A DNA stretch of 64,000 nt from Meconema thalassinum (GCA_946902985.2 OX336393.1:48855348-48919347), one strand, 5' to 3'; shown: positions 35,701-47,056, counted from the stretch's first letter. Translations and numbers: made by a program. The notes: generated by a model from the letters alone, not told the origin.

Positions 35701-35995
35701 GAAAAGATCAGCTGGGTAGAGAAAATGACCAACATAACGGTGCTGGATCGAATAAAGGAAAAACGGCAAATGATCCGCCAGATCATGGTGGCCTGATGAT
35801 CGACATACTAGAAGGCAAAATACCTGGAAAACGCCCTCGCGGGAGGCCACGGAACACTTTCATGAGATCTTTTCTACATAGCTCTGGCCTAGGAAATTAC
35901 GAAATGGTCAAAAGGACAGCACAAGACCGAACAACGTGGAAAGACTCATTGTAGGGGCAGACCAGTCGCTTGACTGAAAAACATGATGATGATGA
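32765..35995 (+). mobile_element. Near-full-length RTE-clade LINE
   Basis: The 5' UTR (about 32770-33060) contains CCCATGGTATTCCCTGCCTG and TCGTAAAAGGCGACTAAAAG, a sequence I recognise as a common 5' leader of insect RTE elements. One ORF follows (33061-35954, broken), then a short 3' UTR ending in GATGATGATG, the trinucleotide tail usual for RTE. It is the most complete autonomous-type retroelement in the window and a different subfamily from the four truncated RTE copies. I did not find a clear target duplication. Confidence 0.85.
33061..35954 (+). pseudogene. RTE ORF: APE endonuclease plus reverse transcriptase, two lesions
   Basis: Frame 1 reads from 33061 with one in-frame TAA at 33520-33522, then on to 35796. 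The endonuclease shows TWNVRTM, LAETRW (catalytic Glu), MGDWNAVIG, QIDYILV and SDHSLLVM. The reverse transcriptase shows IPIPKKTVPVECGDYRTISL, QFGFRKNMSTRDAI, FVDLEKAFDKVSW, GVRQGCLLSPG and the intact catalytic box FADDLALLA. The C-terminal connection ends IRQIMVA, where a deletion of roughly 40 bp (the usual block with Y-F-G-H is missing) shifts the frame. The true tail, GKIPGKRPRGRPRNTF to KDSL, is in the frame ending at 35954. Nonsense codon plus deletion make this copy inactive, but only lightly damaged. Confidence 0.88.
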
Positions 35996-35999
35996 ATAC

Positions 36000-36165
36000 A
36001 TTGAAAGGCTGATGATGATGCCAATGCAAATAGGCATCGAAACATGTACCGATGTAGATTAAGTGACATGTGATTATATCACAAAATTTTAATAAATTGT
36101 ATTGACGAGGCGGAACCAAGGAAATCTTTTGATTAGTATATTAAGAAAGCGGAAGTGTTACAATG
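36000..36165 (+). repeat. Penelope-like end fragment with a stem-GAAAC motif
   Basis: GATGATGCC, a ten-base loop, GGCATCGAAACATGT (36011-36047) is a short stem followed by CGAAAC, and AATAAATTGTATTGACGAGG follows at 36090-36112. The arrangement resembles the terminal region of Penelope-like elements, which often carry hammerhead-type motifs. The Penelope remnant at 41.8-42.3 kb has a comparable motif. No coding part is attached, so the call is tentative. Confidence 0.4.
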
Positions 36166-36777
36166 TAGCACACATAAGGTGAAATTAGCCTACAACTAAA
36201 GTGTTCAGTTGTGTACGTTGAAACATTCCTAAAAAAAGGAGTATCTTTATATTAAGAAGTCCATTACTGTGAGAAATTGAAATCAAGATATTTCCGGTTT
36301 GTAGAACACGCCAGCAACATAAGACTTCTATTCTTCCATTTGAAGCATCCATTTTGTTGTTCTTCCAAGTTCCTTTGCTTTTGCCTCTAGTGCAGCCTCT
36401 TGAGGTTTTAATGTCTGTTGTCTGACATAAATAAAAATAATAATTTCCCTTGGTGGGTTTACTGAAAGGAAGCAAGTTTGTGAGAAACAAATATCAGGAA
36501 ATTAGCATTTAAATGTACCCCTAGAAATCTAAGGCGTTAAGATTAATATGGCGCAAAAAAGCATAGAAAAGTGTTAGAATTTTGGCATTCCGCTGCCCCT
36601 TAAGGTTAAATAAACTTAACACAATATTGTAACATAAAACCTTCTGTATGTTCGACCATTAGATAGGCTAGATCTTAGTAGTTTTCCAAAGACTATCATT
36701 TCTGTTTCCAGTGTCAACTTACAAAACCAAACTTTTGGAGGTCACGGTATTATGTCGCTGATGCAAGTACTTATGTC
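36166..36777. other. Unassigned intergenic DNA
   Basis: No gene or recognised repeat. Confidence 0.4.
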
Positions 36778-37915
36778 TGTTGTTGTTGTTGTTTGAGTCT
36801 TCAGTCTTTTGACTGGTTTGATGCAGCTCTCCATGCCTCCCTGTCCTGAGCTAATCGTTTCATCTCTACATAACTACCACACCCTACATCCGAGGCAATC
36901 TGTTTAACATATTCTAACCTTGGTCTACCCCTACAGTTCTTGTCCTTGACCCTTCCTTCCATAACTAAGCTTGCTATTCCTGGGTGTCTTACCAACCTAT
37001 CACTTCTCTTCATTAGCAGTCGCCAGAAATGTCTCTTCTCTCCCACTAGTCATAATACCTCTTCGTTTGTAACCCTATCTACCCATCTGATCTTCATCAT
37101 TCTCCTGTAACACCACATTTCAAACGCTTCAATTCTCCTCTCTTCTGATGCACCAATAGTTCTAGTTTCACTTCCATAGAGCGCCACGCTCCAGACAAAG
37201 GCTTTCAAAAATGACTTCCTAATACCTAAATCTATATTCGATGTCAACAGATTCCTTTTCTGTAGAAATGCTTTCCTTGCCTGAGCTAATCCACTTTTTA
37301 TATCCCCTTTGCTTCGTCCATCACTGGTTGTTTTGCTTCCTAAGTAACAGAAGTCTCCTACTTCCTTTAGTTTTTCACCTGCCAATTTGATATCCAAAGA
37401 GGTTTCTGATTTATTTCGGCTGCATTCCAATATTTTTGTTTTATATTTATTAATCTTCATCATGAATTCTTTCCTCAAGACGGAGTCCATACCATTCAAA
37501 AACCCATTCAAATCTTCAGGCATGTCGGCCAAGATGACTATGCCATCGGCAAATCTCCGAGTTGAAAATTTTCTCCTTGAATCTTCACTCCCACTTTAAA
37601 TTTGTCTCCAATTTCCTTCAATGCTTGTTGAATGTGAAGATTGAAAAGCATAGGTGATAAGTTGCAGCCTTGCCTTACACCTTTATGAATACAGCTTCTC
37701 TCTGATGTCCTTCAGCTCGAATGACTGCTGTCTGGTTTCTGTATAGATTTTAGATCACCCTCCTATCCCTGTACTTAATTCCAATCGTTTTCAAAATGTC
37801 ATCAATTTAGTCCAATCAACGTCATCAAAAGCCTTTTCTAAGTCTACAAATGCCATGATCGTTCTCTTATCTTTCCTTATTCTACCTTCCAAAATCAAAA
37901 CTTATCAAATCGCGG
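36778..37915 (-). pseudogene. RTE LINE, 3' half, catalytic residue lost
   Basis: Minus-strand copy of the subfamily also at 3.1, 23.7 and 49.9 kb. From 37915 it covers the middle of the reverse transcriptase with several frame breaks, and the catalytic box reads FADGIVILA, with the second Asp changed to Gly. From 37532 the frame is open: KINKYKTKILECSRNKSETS, VGDFCYLGSK, FVWSVALYGSETRTIG, EAFEMWCYRRMMKIRWVDRV, a TGA at 37050 in place of a codon, then GEKRHFWRLLMKRSDRLVRH and RGRPRLEYVKQIASDVGCGS to a stop at 36801. It ends in TGAAGACTCAAACAACAACA, the 3' tail of this subfamily. Confidence 0.88.
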
Positions 37916-38555
37916 GAACCTCATGATTTCTCAAAACTGTTAGCGGACGCTCCATTTTACGCGTTGTTGTCAAACCTACTGTGATCTAATTCTTCACTTG
38001 ACGTGTGTCGAGCTAAATCGATGGAGAATTTACTTAGTGCATGGTTGAGGGCTTGGATATTGTGGTGAAACTATCAAAGGTATGAGTACTCTAGCTAGTT
38101 CTCGCTATAACTCATAGAGCTTGGTGCACTTGGCGTAGTTCCTTTGAAGCCAAACTTGTTGGTTATGTTATCACAGCTGCTTCTGACAGCAAGCGAGGAA
38201 GATTATACGTAGTGAACTATAAAGTGGGTCTTTGATCTACCCTCAGCTGCGTTCCCCGGGAGAAACATACACACTGGGACTGTATCCAGGGGGCTCGGAA
38301 GATCTAAAGGTATTGGAAAAACTATAAAATAATAATTAAACCGTGAAATGGGGCGACTTCGAGAAACCTCTTCAACTGTCCCATCTAGGACTGCATACCA
38401 CAGAAAGGATGGAGAGTTTATTACTCTTGGCAAGAATGTTACACTGAATAAAAGTGTACCTTTTTCCGCCATTGCGACAGTCTGTTCGGGGCTCTTCTCG
38501 TCTGATGGCGTGTTGAAATCCATTATTGTCACCATTTAACAAAGGTTTAAAATAA
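37916..38555. other. Unassigned intergenic DNA
   Basis: No gene recognised. The opposed frames at 38203-38535 and 38348-38539 have no recognisable domain. Confidence 0.4.
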
Positions 38556-38672
38556 TGCAACAAGCCTATAATGGCAATAATTAAGACACGAGCCTGTTCA
38601 TAAAACGAGCGAAGCGAGTTCTATATTTTCCACACGTGTGTCTTAATTACCATTATAGGCGAGTTGCATACG
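38556..38672. mobile_element. Short palindromic MITE
   Basis: GCAACAAGCCTATAATGGCA and AATAATTAAGACAC at 38560-38594 are inverted at 38637-38668 (GTGTCTTAATTACCATTATA, GGCGAGTTGC). The element is about 115 bp with a GAGCGAAGCGAG stem near the centre. No clear target duplication. Confidence 0.65.
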
Positions 38673-38689
38673 ACTGTTTATGTTGGACG

Positions 38690-39450
38690 ATAATTATAAC
38701 TTTATTTTCTGTTCGAACATAAATATTCATAAATATCTGTCGAGATTCCGTCAGTTGAGTTTAGTGAATAGGGTGCATGCGCTTGGTTCCCAGTAACGAC
38801 CAAAGACCTTGACAATGTCCAAAGACCTTGACAATGTCATATGTTTCTAAATCTTTGAAACAAAAACATGGATAGTTAGTGTCGTTATATCATTACCAGC
38901 ATTCACTAAAATTGTCACCGAACTCTTACGAAAGCAATGTCCTGTGTAAAAATTGGAGTTGGAGAGATTAAGGTACAGTGCTATTTCTTTTCTCATAACC
39001 CGCAGTTTATTTACGCTAATATTTTGGACGGTGCACTCTCCATGTCGGTAATTTATTTAAAAAAAGATGGAGTGTTGCTAACCTCTGGTCGTGGATTCAT
39101 AAATTTCTTGCATATTTCATAGAATTTTCTTGTTAACATAAAGGTTCGTGCTGATTTTGTCTTTGTGTTTGGGATTGTAACTACCATGGTTGATCCGATA
39201 TCCTTGACATTGTCAACTTTCAAATCATGTAATTCATGTCACTTGTGTCCGACATGTTTGATTTTGAAAACAGGTGCATAGAGCGCAGGTGCAATGATAT
39301 CCTTACCTAATTGGTCAAACAGCTGTATCGTAATGAAAACCTTGAGCTCTGATTGGTGGAGAACCTGTATCATAATGAAAACTTGAACTCTAATGAGCCG
39401 CATTATGATCCAGTTTTCTGGCATATAATATTTACATTTCGCCATATCTT
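38690..39450. mobile_element. Long-TIR repeat, first copy (partial)
   Basis: It shares with 43320-44205 the blocks GGTACAGTGCTATTTCTT, CTCCATGTCGGTAATTTAT, GACATGTTTGATTTTGA and the end GATCCAGTTTTCTGGCATAT. Only the right inverted-repeat arm is clear; the left arm is replaced by unrelated sequence next to the palindromic MITE. No coding capacity. Confidence 0.6.
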
Positions 39451-39474
39451 TTCTATTACTTCTGACTAGCGCTT

Positions 39475-39765
39475 AGAGACAGACCATCGGGGCTAACGAA
39501 GTGACCCGAATACTCACGAACGTAACCGATCACCCACGCACTTTTTGACACGCACTATTGAGGCAGACCAGCTAAGGGAAAGAGCCCACCGAACTTGAAC
39601 GAAAGTAACTTCTCCTTTTATCTACCAACCCAGGCAAAGGAGCGCATTGTGGGACTTTTAACACTCTTAAAAAATCCGCCGACTTCGGCCGGGTTTGAAC
39701 CCGTGACCTTGGGCATCGAAACTCAGCATGCTACCAACCTCGCCATCGAAGCCGCCATAAACAAG
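39475..39765 (-). mobile_element. tRNA-like SINE, second SINE family
   Basis: Complement of 39680-39757: GGCTTCGATGGCGAGGTTGG (A box-like), then GGTCACGGGTTCAAACCCGG (B box), then a GAAGTCGGCGGATTTTTTAA body. A related copy is at 63288-63440 on the same strand. The body beyond about 39630 is less certain. No clear target duplication. Confidence 0.65.
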
Positions 39766-40300
39766 ATATAACATTTCCCGGAATTTGAAGAGACACCCTC
39801 GATTAATTGGATTATAGAGCAGAACATTACGTGAATGAACATCAAGCCTCAGTGAAGCTTGAACGATGCCATTACTTGGAGTTCCTAGTTCACTATGTGT
39901 TTGTAGTCTGTTGTTTGCGGGCCTGAAATCCTCCGAATGAAGTTGTCAATTAGTTCCGAGAAATTTAATTTCCTTTGCTCACGGAACTTGAATCTTAAAA
40001 GGCAAGGAATAGAGTACTCGTGGTGCATCTCACGCAAAGCAAGTGTATCTAATGCCATTAGTTTAGTGGGATGTGTACAGAGCAATGCTAATTCTGCCTT
40101 TGTTCTTTCTGTTACATGCAGCGGAGGCTTCTAATTCGCTTAATATGTTCTGGATGCAAGATGCTCCATTCCGCCCATACGTCGTCTAGGATACGGCATG
40201 GGGAGAGTTTGTGGTTTTAACATTTATAATACATTTCGGATTTAGTGTACTGTATTAGTTACACATGAGAAGTTTGTGCAATATTATATGTTCAAAATAT
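39766..40300. other. Unassigned intergenic DNA
   Basis: No gene or recognised repeat. Confidence 0.4.
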
Positions 40301-40302
40301 AA

Positions 40303-40920
40303 ACAAACTAGCGGACCCGCGCGAGAAATCTCGCATGTTCATAAGCCACACTTTCCCCCATGGTTTATAATGAGACACTTAAGGAGAAAGGTTGTTATGT
40401 TTTTATTTCAACCAAAGGATTATAGAACACTATTTACGTTTCGGGCGTCCCTACGGACAAAATGCGAAATGAACAGCAATGATGTCGCGTATTTTCCTAG
40501 AGCAACATTATTTGCAAATCGCAAACTTCTTACAAAAATTTATATTTATGAAATTAGAATGCATTCGTCACTGCTAATGCCATTTGTGTGCTGAGTCCAT
40601 TGATTAACAACTGAGCTGTAACACTCATCGGTTATTCGATATTTATGAACTTATACGATTTGAGTACTCATTCCTTTAAATTACTGTTTCTGACATCCAT
40701 GCAAAATGGTAAAGTAGTGACCTCAGAATGTTAAACTGACATGAAACAGGCGTCACAGCGGCCAAAATGTGAAGTGGACAGCGACAGCAATTATGGAGCG
40801 TATCTTCCTGCAGCATCAGTATCTGCAAATCGCACACTTCGTACAGTTTTTTAAGTCATTTTTAAAGAAATTATAGATATTTATGAAATAAGAGTGCAAT
40901 GCGTCACTGGTAATGTATAT
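40303..40920 (+). repeat. Repeat with a diverged internal duplication
   Basis: It begins ACTAGCGGACCCGCGCGAGA, a variant of the recurring TAGCNNCCCG terminus. Two units are visible, about 40440-40590 and 40750-40920, sharing AAATGTGAAGTGGACAGC or its variant, TCGCGTATTTTCCTAGAGCA or its variant, GCAAATCGCA and GCGTCACTG. The period is about 310 bp with strong divergence. Confidence 0.5.
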
Positions 40921-41084
40921 TCTCTTTCATTTGAATGCTCATTTTTCACGATCGGTCGCTTGTGAGCGTCAGAGGAGGGATCTATACTACTGAAATAATA
41001 TATATGATTTTTTCCGTTTTTTTTATCCACCCAGTTAATGACTTTAATTATTATGAACATTAGCAATGGTATATTGGTTTCCAC

Positions 41085-41460
41085 GGCCAGTGAATTAAAT
41101 TTCAGCAATTCTTCTAAGTTTATGCCGTGTCTTGTATGGGGTTTCACCTAGGAACACTAAGCAGGCTCATCAGCAGGCTTGTGGTGTCCATGCCTGGACC
41201 CCCACAGGAGTAGCGAACTGTGCACTACCTCCCTTCTTATGAAGCGCACCTGCGCTTCTTTACTGCGCGAGCTAAAAGCTCAAGCGGCCTTTCACCTCCC
41301 TATGAAGATATCCAAAAGATGGTATATTGCCTATCATGGCCAGTGAATTAAAACTCACCAATTTTTCTAGGTTTATGCCGTGTCTTGTCCGGGCATGGAC
41401 ACCAAGAGATTGCTGATGAACCAGCTTGGTGTTCGTAGGTGAAACTCCACACAAACCAAG
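41085..41460 (-). repeat. Two inverted partial copies of the 17.4-kb repeat
   Basis: 41085-41290 and 41335-41460 both begin GGCCAGTGAATTAAA and carry GTTTATGCCGTGTCTTGT, the complement of the 17.4-kb copy. The first also has CCCCACAGGAGTAGCGAACT, which matches 17316-17340. Confidence 0.65.
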
Positions 41461-41689
41461 AACAATTCATGAGTTTTAACATCAGTAATGTTTCAAATCA
41501 GTGAGTATTCTTCATGAGCTAGCGAAAGATAACAAGCAAACAGATATATAGTCTAGTTATTCTAAATTAATATTCACTAAGTTGCGCATTCCTATAATTA
41601 AATAGCTTCACGTGTGTCTAACATTAATCACAGAATGCGTTGTGAGTCAAAGTGACATTCAATGGTACGTAAATTGCGCCTTAATCTCT

Positions 41690-42810
41690 ACTTGGTATGA
41701 AACGAAGTCCCCGATTCTTGGATGTCACGGGTAATCTCGAGAACCACTGGATGGATTTTGATACAGTTTTCACCATTCTGTAAAGGATGTCTCGAGGAAG
41801 GGTTCTGGTCATATTCAAACACCCCGACAACTTCAATCGAAAGGAAGAAATTGAACGTGTGCGTAATACTTGGATCCGGGCTCTTAGGAACACCAAGGCC
41901 AAGATATCACGCACACGTCAACCTGAAGAACCTTCTCGCTACAGCCCGGCAGTCGCCCAGGGAACACCTGACCCCCACAAGTTCGGCCGCCGAAGCCGGA
42001 GCACACACCGCACCCCACAACATGTACGCGAGACCAGACGATCCAGCCGCATTGCGCAGAGAACGCTCGGCTCACAATGCTAAATTGATCCGTTAATTCA
42101 TCGCCAGATCCACCCAACCAACAGTCATATTCAGCAACAATACCCCACTACAAACCGTTACCCATTATTTCAAGCCTCTTCCTCATTCCACTGCTGACCA
42201 AGGAAAGGAGCGGAACACTTGATAATGCCGGACGCAGTTTCCGGTGAAACGTCGGGAGATATCCTGTCTGGACCACGGCCTACAAGCCCGAAACACTTGT
42301 GCTTAATTAAGTGTTTTACGTTTGCATTTCTTCCAACAATCTCGATTCAATTACTGAGGTGACAGTTTACGAGGTAGCTAGGGGCGAGTCTATCACACAA
42401 GTTACAGCCTAGCTGGCGGGTGAGGCTATTACTCCAGATACAGCCAGCAGCAAAGTGTCGAGTCGTGTTGAGTTAAGACTTCAGAGAGGAGTAGTTGTGT
42501 TTGGAGTTTCCCTGGAAGTGCAACTCGGCTTTTCTTCATTTCGCATGTGAACTTTTCGTTCCACAAAATACACAGTCAAGTTAACAGTGTGTTTCATGCA
42601 CCTCGCCATTCTTGAATTACGTCTGCCAAGAATTCGTTTCACTTGCATCTCCATGATAATGTAATTAATAGTCCAGTCAGTGATTTTAACCCATCATGCC
42701 GAGACGTAAAACGGATAGAGGTCGTAGTTCACTGATATCGAAAAAGAATCGCTTATCACGGTAATGCATCTATAACTCTTCCCGGGCGAAGCCGGGGCGG
42801 GTTGCTAGTA
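41690..42810 (+). mobile_element. Repeat family with TAGCAACCCGCCCCGGCTTCG end, plus copy, split
   Basis: The outer parts 41690-41796 and 42331-42810 match the minus-strand copy at 44823-45660. Shared blocks: GAACCACTGGATGGATTTTG, CTGAGGTGACAGTTTACGAG, GTTTGGAGTTTCCCTGGAAG and CATCTCCATGATAAT. Both end in a TAGCAACC terminus next to GGCTTCGCCCGGG. A Penelope remnant sits between the two parts, with some target sequence lost. Class unknown; no coding capacity of its own. Confidence 0.6.
41797..42330 (+). pseudogene. Penelope-like element, 3' remnant with GIY-YIG tail
   Basis: The open frame to the stop at 42083 begins VIFKHPDNFNRKEEIERVRN and TWIRALRN. E-I-x-K-H-P-x-N-F-N-R-K-E-E with a following W is, from memory, the C-terminus of the GIY-YIG endonuclease of Penelope-like elements. 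The catalytic GIY-YIG part and the reverse transcriptase are lost by 5' truncation, which is normal for this class. After an R/S/H-rich end the non-coding part carries GATAATGCCGGA and TCCGGTGAAACGTCGGGAGA (42221-42260), the stem-GAAAC motif found in Penelope terminal repeats. Confidence 0.65.
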
Positions 42811-43319
42811 CAGTATAAATAGTTAGGTTGTAATAAGCCTAACAATAAACCACACATTATGATATATGTAGAAATAAAACCATATAAATGTCTTCTAGGT
42901 TACTTGAAGGGTGTCTACTCTTCTCATTGAATGCTACTGTTGTCAAAAAGAATTAAATTGGCTAGGTTAAAGAAATCTTGTTATAATTATTGTAAAGTGA
43001 TATTCAATCGTATGTCGAGAAGGGATCGCATGTTGAAAAGCTCCAGCATAAAAAATCATTCATGAGTCGTGTCAATAGTCATCCCTTCTAATTAAGCTAT
43101 TATTGATAAATGGTAATACATTAAAGCAACCAAAACAAAATAACTATTTAATTTAATGTTGCAAAACTTAGAAATGACGATCCAATTAACAAACAGTCTT
43201 CCTCCCCCTAACTAATCTACGAAGGTGTAGCTAATATTGCTGTGATACACTTCAGCAATAAGTTCTAAAACTACTGTAAAATTGTACAATTATATTCGGA
43301 AATGACCTATAAATACTTT
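42811..43319. other. Unassigned intergenic DNA
   Basis: No gene or recognised repeat. Confidence 0.4.
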
Positions 43320-44205
43320 TATGTTCGACCCTTACTATTATATGTCAGAAAACTGTATCATAATGATGGTCATTATAACACTATTTTTCATTATGAAACA
43401 GTTTCTCCCACCAATCACAGCTCTAGAAAAAGTTGTTTGACCAATTAGATAAGGATATCATCGCACCTGCGTTGAGTTCCAAGGCTTCTAATTTAAATTT
43501 CACTGCCTAGCTTAGTGTCATAGTGGGAGTAATCGAGGAGGCTATGGTCAAATACAAGGTATTCTGTGCGTCCTTTGCGCTCTGTTTAGTACATAAAACT
43601 GGCGAAATATCGACAGATATTTATGAATATTTATGTTAGAACATATAATTATAACTTTATTATATGTTTTAACATGAATATTCATAAAAATCTGTTGAGA
43701 TTCAGTCATTTGAATTTTGTGATCGAGTGCAAGCGCTGGGTTTGATATCGCTGTTTTCCAAGTTCTCTGACCGACCGACGCATGCGCTCGGTCTGCTTGG
43801 CAATGTCATATGATTACAGGCAACCGAACAGCGATGAGCAGCAGCAGCATTCAGTCAAACTGTCACCGAAGTTTGAAAGCCATGCGCTGTGTAGAAATTG
43901 GAGTTAGGGGTATTAAGGTACAGTGCTATTTCTTGTCTCATATTCGCCAGTTTACTTACGCGAACATATGGACGGTGAACTTTCCATGTCGGTAATTTAT
44001 ATAGAATGATGCTGTGTTCATGTCCGACATGTTGGATTTTGAGCGCATGCGCGAAGGTATCCTTACCTAATTGGTCAATGAATGAGCTCTGATTGGCTGG
44101 AGAAACTGTATCATAACGGAAAACAGTACTTTAATGACCATCATTATGATACAGTTTTCTGACGTAAAATATTCACATTTCGACATCGTCGAACATAAAG
44201 CTATA
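43320..44205. mobile_element. Long-TIR repeat, complete copy
   Basis: The left end TTATGTTCGACCCTTAC and GTCAGAAAACTGTATCATAA is inverted at the right as TTATGATACAGTTTTCTGAC and GTCGAACATAAAG. Similarity of the arms continues inward for about 180 bp (CCAATCACAGCTC with GAGCTCTGATTGG, CCAATTAGATAAGGATA with TATCCTTACCTAATTGG). The unique centre is shared with the copy at 38.7-39.45 kb. A non-autonomous DNA transposon is the simplest reading; no transposase is present. Confidence 0.75.
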
Positions 44206-44822
44206 ACTACCACATATGAACGGTGTTTGTCAGCTAATAATGTGTTGAAAGATCTGATGTGGAGACTTATCTGAAATTGTGGAAAGTCTACAGGCTGCTC
44301 AGACAACCACTTGTTGATATCAATAAAGAATATATTTGCTCCTGAAAAGTGGCGTAACGGTACGTATTATGTTGGCCATGCACGGTATCGATTCGAGCCG
44401 AGATTGAACTCAGTGCTGAGTGAATCACACAGGTTTGGAAAATGAGCATGTTTTGCAGCTTGTCAATATTCCTTGTCTGGCCACATTTTTGTGACACGAG
44501 ATACTCTTTTTGAAATAGACTACAATCATGAATGTTTATCTCCGTTTGACATTTTTATGTATGATTAATTGGTTGAAACCTGTTGCTTCCCTTGTAAAAT
44601 TACACAGGGATTGTCTCCGTGTGTTCGGCTTGGAACAACCAGTCGAATATTGACATCAGTGATTTGCGCTCCACAGAGAAACATTCTCTTCATCTGGAGT
44701 CGGTTCAGATTTATAGAAGTAAAACTTTGAAACGGGATTGACAACACAGCAGTAATGAAGAGGTGGTATTTATATTACTAAGATAAGTATATTCTTATTG
44801 ATTTGAAGTTGATTTATAATAT
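44206..44822. other. Unassigned intergenic DNA
   Basis: No gene or recognised repeat. Confidence 0.4.
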
Positions 44823-45660
44823 ACTAGCAACCAGACTTGGCTTCGACCGGGAACAATTAAGAATGCATTACGTGATAAGCGCTGTTTTCGATGTCAATGT
44901 ACTACAACCTAGATCCGTTTTACGTCTCGGCACGATGGCTTAAAATCACTGACTGCAGTATTAATTATATTATCATGGAGATGCATGTGCAACGAATTCT
45001 TGTCAGACTTAATTTAAGAATGGCGAGGTGCATGGAATACAAATCTCCCTTCCGTCCAATCTTAACTTGACTGTGTATTTTGCGGAACGAAAAGTCCACA
45101 AATGAAGAAAAGCTGAGTTGCACTTCCAGGGAAACTCCAAACACAACCAGTCTTTTCTGAAGTTTAACTCATCATGACTCGACAGTTTGCTGCTGGCTGT
45201 ATCTGCGGTAATATGTTCGCCCGCTAGCTGGGCTCTAACTGGGGTGATAGGTTCACCCCTGGCTAGCTCGTAAACTGTCACCTCAGTAATTGAATGGAGA
45301 TTGTTGGAAGAAATGAAAACGTAAAATCACTTGGGTATAGAGGGCGATGTATTGAAGATAGGGATATGCTCACGCGGATGTTATTGTAGACCTTTCCATG
45401 CTGAACAATTCTTGCATTCATAGTATATCGATATTTTTTAATGTTTGCCCAGCGTAAGCTTAAAAAGCGCACGGACGCCATGTGTTTTTTTAATTTTTCA
45501 CTGAAATCGTTACTGCTTGGCATCCTTCGATCATAAATAAATAATTATCTGCAGAAAGCTTTCTCGAGATATCCATTACAGAATGGGGAAAACCGCATCA
45601 AAATCCATCCAGTGGTTCTCGAGATTTCCCGTGATATCTATGAATCGGGGACTTTGTTTT
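44823..45660 (-). mobile_element. Minus-strand copy of the TAGCAACC-ended family
   Basis: It begins TACTAGCAACCAGACTTGGC at 44823 and matches 41690-42810 in inverted orientation through TCCATCCAGTGGTTCTCGAG near 45620. It includes about 190 bp (45330-45535) that the plus copy lost where the Penelope remnant inserted. The frames inside are not genes. Confidence 0.6.
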
Positions 45661-45895
45661 ATACTACAGTAAGTAGAGATTATTTATGTCACTGTATTTC
45701 TATAGGCATGTTTAGGTCTTATCAGTGTAGTATTTAATACTCTTTTGTTAACAAATATTGAAATGCAATATTCATAAGATGTCTTTTATAGATAGCAAAT
45801 AATATTATTAATTTGAAATGATTTTCCGTCGGTCAACCCTTTTTTACACAAAGTGGGTGTTATTCCCTAATTATGAAAAAAATTACATGAGTTAA

Positions 45896-47056
45896 ACAAG
45901 AAGTTCCTTGACGAACTAAAGAGCCTACTTTTCTTAAAATTTAAGATCATGCCAATGATTAATCTAAATGGATCTATCTAGAATAATGACGAAATAAACT
46001 TGGTAATATAGAAATTTCTAATTAGTTCGAAATACAATTTACCTGGCATAATGTAGCCTAATAGAGAACTACAGTTGGCAGCCCTGGTGACTGAATATAT
46101 TCTTAGTTCCATCTCTGAAGGTACAGAATAGAAAATTTGGTTGAAGTCCAATGGATACCATGGACGTTACATGTAATTAAACATTGAATCTAACATGGCG
46201 CGTAAAATCATGTTGGCAACAATGACATACATATATTGGTCAGATAAATCTGAAATAATATGATCTATTGTTGTGTCAATTTTGAATGAAATACATTAGT
46301 TAGTATAGAAGTTACATGCATTTTAAAATTGGATCTATCAGCAGGCTTAGAATCATGTTGGTAGCACTGGCGTAGGCCTATATTAGTTACTCCAAATTAA
46401 TCTAGAATGCCAGGTACTATACCTGTGCAAAGTTTAGAGCTATTGGCTTGCGTACTTTCTGATATATTGATATTAGGGTAACAAAAATAGAGACAGTATT
46501 TATTAACAGTTGCCAGCCCTGGTTACTCTTAAGAATACTCTCAGTCATATCTGTTTATGTACACATAGCACATACGAAATTTGGTTGAAATCCAATTGAT
46601 AGTGTAGAAGTTATATGCATTTAAAATTTGGAATTATCAGCAGGCTTATAATCATTCTAGCAACACTGCCATGTATGGCCTCCTGGAAATTTAACTGCAA
46701 TATTATTATCTATACGTGTGCCAATTTTGAAATAGCTCCCATTAATATCTTCCAAGATATACAACATGGAGCTCAAATTTCAATTGTGATTTTTCAGCAG
46801 TTGGTAACACTGACATCATTTTTAAATATGGCCGTGAGATATTCAGGCATAGATCTTTACTCCTACCAAATTTTGTTTCAATTGCTGCAGCCGTTTAGGA
46901 GTTGATAGGGGGGGGGGCACACACACAGCCAGCCTGACAGACAGACAGACAGACATACAGAAGGACAGACAGACAGAAGGACAGACAGACACACATTTGC
47001 CCGATCTCATAAGTCTACTTTTTCCTCAATTTTGCAAAATGTGAAAAGAAGGCTAA
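45896..47056 (+). mobile_element. Helentron-like element (HINE), copy D
   Basis: Start ACAAGAAGTTCCTTGACGAA, AGCCTACTTTTC, one internal module (landmark near 46510), G run and CAGA microsatellite (46905-46993), hairpin end GTGAAAAGAAGGCTAAA. It is among the shortest copies, lacking one module compared with copies A, B, E and F. Confidence 0.85.
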
